Assembly (NCBI RefSeq): GCF_019668465.1
Contig: NZ_AP024828.1
Span: forward strand, 1,674,001-1,738,000
Direction: 5' to 3'
Source: Mycobacterium senriense
GTDB taxonomy: Bacteria; Actinomycetota; Actinomycetes; Mycobacteriales; Mycobacteriaceae
Length of the DNA stretch: 64,000 nt
A program made the position numbers and the translations under genes. Of the stretch, positions 60,216 to 64,000 are shown piece by piece (the stretch's first letter is position 1; the number at the start of each line of letters is the position of its first letter). The notes under the pieces are model-generated. The model worked only from the letters and a program-made list of their open reading frames with translations, had not been told where the DNA came from and ran no database searches.

Positions 60216-61211
60216 TCAATGTAGTCGCGAAAGAACGTGCGTCGCGGCCGCACCATAGCCGGCGCGTCGTCGACGTCCGACCAGGAAGCTTGGCGGTGAG
60301 GCAAATGCCGTGTCGGGCAACCGTTTGCGATTCGCCAGCATTTCGCGTGCCTGTGTGTCGTCGCCACAGATCGCGATCGACCACAGCATATCGTCAGTGA
60401 CGTGGTCGGCGATCGTTTCCGGATGGCCGCTGCGGAAGGCCGATCGGATCCGGGCGACCTCGTCTGTCCAGCCGTGCAGTTCGACGAGTGAGTCGTAGGT
60501 CTTCACGGTGAGGTAGAAGGCGATCTGCAGCCGCGCGTCCCGGATGGCCCGGGCCGGGTCGTCGTTGTCGATCGCGGTGATCAGCCAGCCCCAGCGGCGT
60601 AGCTCGGCCGCGTCACGCCCACTTGATTCGGCGCCGCGGGCCAGTTCGGGCTCGACGAGTTCGGTCCACCAGCGATCGGTGAACAGGCCGTGCCCCAGCA
60701 CGCCGTCGGCGGTGCGACCTACCGTCTTCAACATGATCTTGTTGAAGGCGCCGATCAAGATGGGCACGTCCAACCGGCCGAGCACGGGTGCCCGGATGTC
60801 GGCGTCGATCGTGTAGAACCGGCCCTCGTATCGAACGCGTTCGCCGTTCTCGACGTTCAGGAACGCCCTGATCACCTCGATCAGTTCGGCCATCCTGGGT
60901 GCGGGGTGGGTGGCGTCGACACCGAACCAATCTTTGTTCATTCGCGAGGTGCCCGACCCAAGTCCCAAGAAGATCCTGCCCGGCGCGAGTGTCCAGAGAT
61001 GCCGCACGGCCGCGGCATGCACGAAGGGGGACCGGGCGAATGCATATGCGATCCCCGGTCCGATGTAGGCCCGCGAAGTGCCGAGGGCCATCTCGGTCGC
61101 TGTGATGTACGCGTTGAGGTCGGCGAACTCACCGGCACAAAACGCCTGCGCGCCGGCGGTCTCCGCCTGTGTTGCCAGCGCAGGCCCCGGCCACGGCAGA
61201 CCCCAGTCCAT
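60216..61211 (-). CDS. LLM class flavin/F420-dependent oxidoreductase
   Basis: A 331-residue luciferase-like TIM-barrel enzyme. Typical segments are VAWPG-like MDWGLPWPGP, an early FCAGEFADLNAYITATEMA, GIAYAFARSPFVHAAAVRHLWTLAPGRIFLGLGSGT (cofactor contacts), and VPILIGAFNKIMLKTVGRTADGVLGHGLFT, which in F420 enzymes lines the deazaflavin site. In mycobacteria F420 is the usual cofactor. The order on this strand is LLM, then GntR, then CoA-transferase. Its start is divergent from the Rieske operon. Confidence 0.88.
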   Translation of the reverse strand: MDWGLPWPGPALATQAETAGAQAFCAGEFADLNAYITATEMALGTSRAYIGPGIAYAFARSPFVHAAAVRHLWTLAPGRIFLGLGSGTSRMNKDWFGVDATHPAPRMAELIEVIRAFLNVENGERVRYEGRFYTIDADIRAPVLGRLDVPILIGAFNKIMLKTVGRTADGVLGHGLFTDRWWTELVEPELARGAESSGRDAAELRRWGWLITAIDNDDPARAIRDARLQIAFYLTVKTYDSLVELHGWTDEVARIRSAFRSGHPETIADHVTDDMLWSIAICGDDTQAREMLANRKRLPDTAFASPPSFLVGRRRRAGYGAAATHVLSRLH

Positions 61212-61312
61212 GCGTCCTCACATCCATCGATAACACATCATTAACCTAGTAAGACAAGTGATTGTACGTCCTGATTGGTCGCCGCGGGGAAATTCGCCGG
61301 CCGGCACGCTCG

Positions 61313-61332
61313 TTTAGACAGAAGTGTCAAAA
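61313..61332. promoter_or_regulatory. operator-like repeat TTTnGACA-N4-TGTCnAAA, copy 1
   Basis: TTTAGACA-GAAG-TGTCAAAA, an inverted repeat with a four-base centre, 58-78 bases before the Rieske gene. A near-identical site lies at 63626-63645. Confidence 0.5.
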
Positions 61333-61390
61333 ATGAGTAGCCTCGAAACACAGCTGTTTAGGTGTTCCGCGTGGAAAGGGCGTTCGGATA

Positions 61391-62404
61391 ATGCAAACCC
61401 TGCCGAGCATGCTGCCCACCGGTTGGTTCCAGGTGGCCTGGAGCGCCGACATCGCCGTCGCCGAGGTCGTCCCACTGCACTACTTCGGCCGAGACATGGT
61501 CGCCTTCCGGCAGCTGGACGGGGTGGTGAAGGTGCTTGACGCGCACTGCCAACATCTTGGCGCGAGCCTGGCCTACGGCGGCTGCGTAGTCGAAGAAGGC
61601 ATCCAGTGCCCTTTTCACGGCTGGGTGTGGAACGGCGCCGGACGCAATGTCCACATCCCGTACCAGGATCGGCCCAACAAGGCCCGACGAGTACGTTCCT
61701 ATCCGGTCGCGGAGCTCAACGACTCGATCTTGATCTGGCATGACAGCGCAGGCCGGGAGCCGCTGTGGGATGCGCCGGACGCTTTCGCGGTGCTCGGAGA
61801 TCATGTCCGCTCGCGGCGGTTCCACCCCTTTGGTGCCGATTGCCGGACGCGGCATGAGCGGGTAAAGGTGCATCCCCAGGTGATCGCCGAGAACGCCGTC
61901 GATCCCCACCACTTCCAATTCGTCCATCGCACCCCGATCAGTCCCGTGGTACTGCGTGAAAGCACCGATAGCTCGACCTGGTCGGCCAAGGTCGGCTTTG
62001 GCCGGAGGTGGAGCGACGGCCTGGACCGCACCGGCGACACGATGAACACGATCGAAATCTATTGGTCAGGAATCGGGCTCAGCTACAACGGCGAACACGT
62101 CCGCGACGGAATCCGAGTCATCTCCATCTGCGCGACACCGGTGGACGACACCAGATCCGACATCTTCGCCGGCTACTGGATCAGCGAGGAAACGTCAGAA
62201 GGCCCGGGTGATTTCGAGGCGCGTCTGGCCGCAGCGAAACTCGCCCTGCCCGACGACATCCGGATCTGGGAGCACCAGAAGTACCTCGAACCTCCGGGTC
62301 TGGCGACCTCGGAGGCGGCAGGCTTTCGCGCGCTGCGTCGGTGGGCGAGCGGGTTCTATCCCGAACCGGAGGCCGCCACCGAGCCGGTCACGCATGGTGT
62401 CTGA
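61391..62404 (+). CDS. Rieske non-heme iron oxygenase (KshA-like)
   Basis: A 337-residue oxygenase component. The Rieske [2Fe-2S] motif is CQHLGASLAYGGC...CPFHGW with the ligands Cys, His at about 53-55 and Cys, His at about 74-77. The mononuclear iron site is in ENAVDPHHFQFVH near 169-181, giving Asp, two His and a distal Asp. The shape and length resemble KshA, the 3-ketosteroid 9-alpha-hydroxylase oxygenase, which opens ring B. The reductase (KshB) is not nearby. It starts at ATG 61391 after GGAAAGG and overlaps the TetR start by 11 bases. Confidence 0.9.
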   Translation: MQTLPSMLPTGWFQVAWSADIAVAEVVPLHYFGRDMVAFRQLDGVVKVLDAHCQHLGASLAYGGCVVEEGIQCPFHGWVWNGAGRNVHIPYQDRPNKARRVRSYPVAELNDSILIWHDSAGREPLWDAPDAFAVLGDHVRSRRFHPFGADCRTRHERVKVHPQVIAENAVDPHHFQFVHRTPISPVVLRESTDSSTWSAKVGFGRRWSDGLDRTGDTMNTIEIYWSGIGLSYNGEHVRDGIRVISICATPVDDTRSDIFAGYWISEETSEGPGDFEARLAAAKLALPDDIRIWEHQKYLEPPGLATSEAAGFRALRRWASGFYPEPEAATEPVTHGV

Positions 62405-63005
62405 GGGCTCGCCCCCGCCGGTAACACGCAAGTCCGACCGCACCCGAGAGTCAATCCTGGACGCTGCGCGGACCGCGTTTGCGCGCAAGGGTTTCTCGGG
62501 CGTCACCATCAAGGACATCACTGACCTCGCGCCGGTCACCCGGGCGAACTTCTACTATTACTTCTCCGACAAGACCGAGCTTTTCATCGAGCTCGGCACC
62601 GACACCTACCACGAAGCGCTGGCGGTTGTCGAGGGTTTCATGGAGCAGGAGAGCCCGCCCAGCCGGGAGGATGTCGAGGCCTGGGTTGCCCGCTACTTCG
62701 ACTACCTCGACCGCAACGGTGCGTTCGTCATCCGCTCCACCGAGGACATGCCTCCCGATCGCAAATTCCGTGCCGCGGTCGCCCGCTCGCACCGTCGAAC
62801 CGCCGCCGCGCTCGGTGAGGGCATCGCAAAGATGGCGCCGACACCGCCCGACCATGACCCCGTGGCTACCGGGCTGGTGATTATGGCGATGCTCGAACGC
62901 TCATGGCTGATGGTTCGCCACAACGAGGTCCCGTCGACGACGCGGCAAGCGGTGCTCATGGCGGCCACCGAGATGCTGTGGCGAACGGTCAACGGTCAGA
63001 CCTGA
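62394..63005 (+). CDS. TetR family transcriptional regulator
   Basis: A 203-residue TetR, ATG 62394 within the 3' end of the Rieske gene (11-base overlap). The helix-turn-helix spans about residues 12-60: RTRESILDAARTAFARKGFSGVTIKDIT, then TRANFYYYFSDKTELFIEL. The first upstream in-frame start would sit deep inside the oxygenase. It is the natural candidate for the TTTnGACA-N4-TGTCnAAA sites before its own operon and before fadD. Its stop overlaps the convergent hydrolase gene. Confidence 0.9.
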   Translation: MVSEGSPPPVTRKSDRTRESILDAARTAFARKGFSGVTIKDITDLAPVTRANFYYYFSDKTELFIELGTDTYHEALAVVEGFMEQESPPSREDVEAWVARYFDYLDRNGAFVIRSTEDMPPDRKFRAAVARSHRRTAAALGEGIAKMAPTPPDHDPVATGLVIMAMLERSWLMVRHNEVPSTTRQAVLMAATEMLWRTVNGQT

Positions 63006-63606
63006 CCGATGTCCATTCGTCGATGAGCTTATCGACCGTGGTCAGCCGACCCAGCACGGCAATAGTGTTGTCCAGCACCTGTTCTGCATAGTCCTTGGGG
63101 GTGCCGCCGACGGCGTCGCGCGGGACGACGAGGTCGAAACCGGCCTGCGTAACATGCCCGGCAGCATGGGTGATCGCCAGATTCAGCGAAACGCCGGCAA
63201 GGACGATGGTGCTCACACCGAAGCCTTTGAGCACGGGCAGTAGTTCGGAATCGAGCGTTGGGAAAAGGCCGTGGTGGCGCGGTAACACCACATCGGTGGG
63301 TGCCAGTAGCTCGGGAAGCACTGTAGTGGAGGCGGTTCCGGGGGCCCAGTGAGCGGTTGCGGGGCCCAGGGCCCGCCAGATGCGCGCCGCCCCGGTCGGC
63401 CGGCCGCCGAGGTTGCCCTCGTAGGTCGCGTGCACAACCCGCGCGCCGAACTGGCGGGCGGAATCGAGAAGTCGGCGCACACAGGAGACGAGTTCAGAGC
63501 TGTCGGCGGCCAAAGCGGGCAAGACGGACTCGGGGCCCAGCACACCGTTCTGGCATTCCACACAGACAACGGCCGTGGTCTCAGGATCCCATAGTGTCGA
63601 AGCCAT
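62989..63606 (-). CDS. isochorismatase-fold hydrolase lacking the catalytic Cys
   Basis: A 205-residue cysteine-hydrolase/isochorismatase-fold protein. The N-terminal strand reads VVCVECQNGVL, with Glu where the family has Asp in DxQN; the Lys region reads LPRHHGLFPTLDSEL, with no clear Lys. The cysteine loop is GVSLNLAITHAAGHV, with Ala instead of Cys. Isochorismatases proper (EntB, PhzD) also lack the Cys but keep Asp and Lys, so catalysis by the usual route is doubtful. It overlaps the TetR 3' end (17 bases) and is divergent from fadD. Confidence 0.8.
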   Translation of the reverse strand: MASTLWDPETTAVVCVECQNGVLGPESVLPALAADSSELVSCVRRLLDSARQFGARVVHATYEGNLGGRPTGAARIWRALGPATAHWAPGTASTTVLPELLAPTDVVLPRHHGLFPTLDSELLPVLKGFGVSTIVLAGVSLNLAITHAAGHVTQAGFDLVVPRDAVGGTPKDYAEQVLDNTIAVLGRLTTVDKLIDEWTSVRSDR

Positions 63607-63625
63607 CCCTGCACCCTAGTCCATT

Positions 63626-63645
63626 TTTTGACACCTGTGACGAAA
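63626..63645. promoter_or_regulatory. operator-like repeat TTTnGACA-N4-TGACnAAA, copy 2
   Basis: TTTTGACA-CCTG-TGACGAAA, differing from the perfect symmetry of copy 1 by one base in the right half. It is between the divergent hydrolase and fadD, 70-89 bases before the fadD start. Confidence 0.5.
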
Positions 63646-63714
63646 AATTCGGTAGATCCCTTACAAAATATGGAGTTTCGCCTTCTTCACCTCGGAAGAC
63701 TCTAAAGTGAAATC

Positions 63715-64000
63715 ATGGAGATCCGCGATCACATCTCATCCGGTAAACCTGCCCTGGTCCTCGCTCGGACTGGCACGATGATCGACTTCGCCGAGCTGGA
63801 AAAGCGTGCCAACCGGCTGGCTCACTTCTGGTATGCCGCCGGACTTCGCGAGGGCGACACGGTTGCGGCAGTACTCGAGAACAATGAACACGTCCATGCC
63901 GTGATGTGGGCGGCGCGCCGAAGCGGTCTGTACTACGCGTTGATCAACACTCACCTGACGGCCGCCGAGGCCGCCTACATCGTCGACAACAGTTCAGCAA
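63715..64000 (+). CDS. fatty-acid-CoA ligase (FadD-like), 3' end outside window
   Basis: The first 95 residues of an AMP-forming acyl-CoA ligase, from ATG 63715 to the window end. The N-terminal pattern is that of FadD proteins: IDFAELEKRANRLAHFWYAAGLREGDTVAAVLENN, then WAARRSGLYYALINTHLTAAEAAYIVDNS. The signature ATP motifs lie beyond the window. Its promoter region holds a repeat also found before the Rieske-TetR operon, so it probably belongs to that regulon and would activate the acid processed by these enzymes. Confidence 0.85.
   Translation, partial: MEIRDHISSGKPALVLARTGTMIDFAELEKRANRLAHFWYAAGLREGDTVAAVLENNEHVHAVMWAARRSGLYYALINTHLTAAEAAYIVDNSSA

Overview
The window is high-GC actinobacterial DNA and almost certainly comes from a Mycobacterium. 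It carries a complete yrbEA-yrbEB-mceABCDEF operon with two Mce-associated genes, a 19-kDa (LpqH-type) lipoprotein, mycofactocin-type short-chain dehydrogenases (SDRs), an F420/LLM oxidoreductase, dense ATGA/GTGA translational coupling and several GTG/TTG starts. I saw no rRNA, tRNA, CRISPR array or intact insertion sequence.

Most of the window is a lipid/terpenoid/steroid-type catabolic region. 1-5486 is a plus-strand operon (acyl-CoA dehydrogenase cut by the window edge, two crotonases, SDR, acyl-CoA synthetase) containing a decayed tesB thioesterase. A MarR regulator (5607), a secreted small protein and a Dps gene that appear to share an operator (6479-7588) follow. 7775-12286 is a minus-strand operon: amidohydrolase, P450, acyl-CoA synthetase, PPOX-fold protein. 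12505-20473 holds two acyl-CoA dehydrogenase pairs that look like alpha2beta2 enzymes, two SDRs, and a DUF35 domain fused to an Ltp2-like aldolase. 20470-29032 holds a lipase, SDR, 3Fe-4S ferredoxin, second amidohydrolase, small conserved protein, thiolase, beta-propeller protein, a TIR/DUF4062-like protein and a second P450 with a P450 remnant beside it.

29506-41902 holds a double-CMD protein, a TetR regulator, two mycofactocin-type SDRs, an SDR remnant, a 3-hydroxyisobutyrate dehydrogenase-like gene, a class III adenylate cyclase, mmsA, and an operon of an APH-fold protein, an SDR and an uncharacterised protein. 42428-44556 encodes a secreted CAP protein, an LpqH-like lipoprotein and a TetR regulator. 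After 1.35 kb without a convincing gene comes the mce operon (45913-56936), predicted to build a lipid importer. 57206-64000 adds an intact TesB, a class III CoA-transferase, a GntR regulator, an LLM oxidoreductase, a Rieske oxygenase coupled to a TetR regulator, a Cys-less isochorismatase-fold protein and the start of a fadD.

Taken together, the window reads as uptake (mce), activation (FadD/ACS), oxidation (P450, ferredoxin, Rieske, SDR), ring opening (amidohydrolases), beta-oxidation (FadE, EchA, SDR, thiolase) and side-chain removal (fused aldolase), under local MarR/TetR/GntR control. The substrate cannot be named from sequence. The least conventional items are the fused DUF35-aldolase, the TIR/DUF4062-like protein, and three sets of repeated or palindromic operators.
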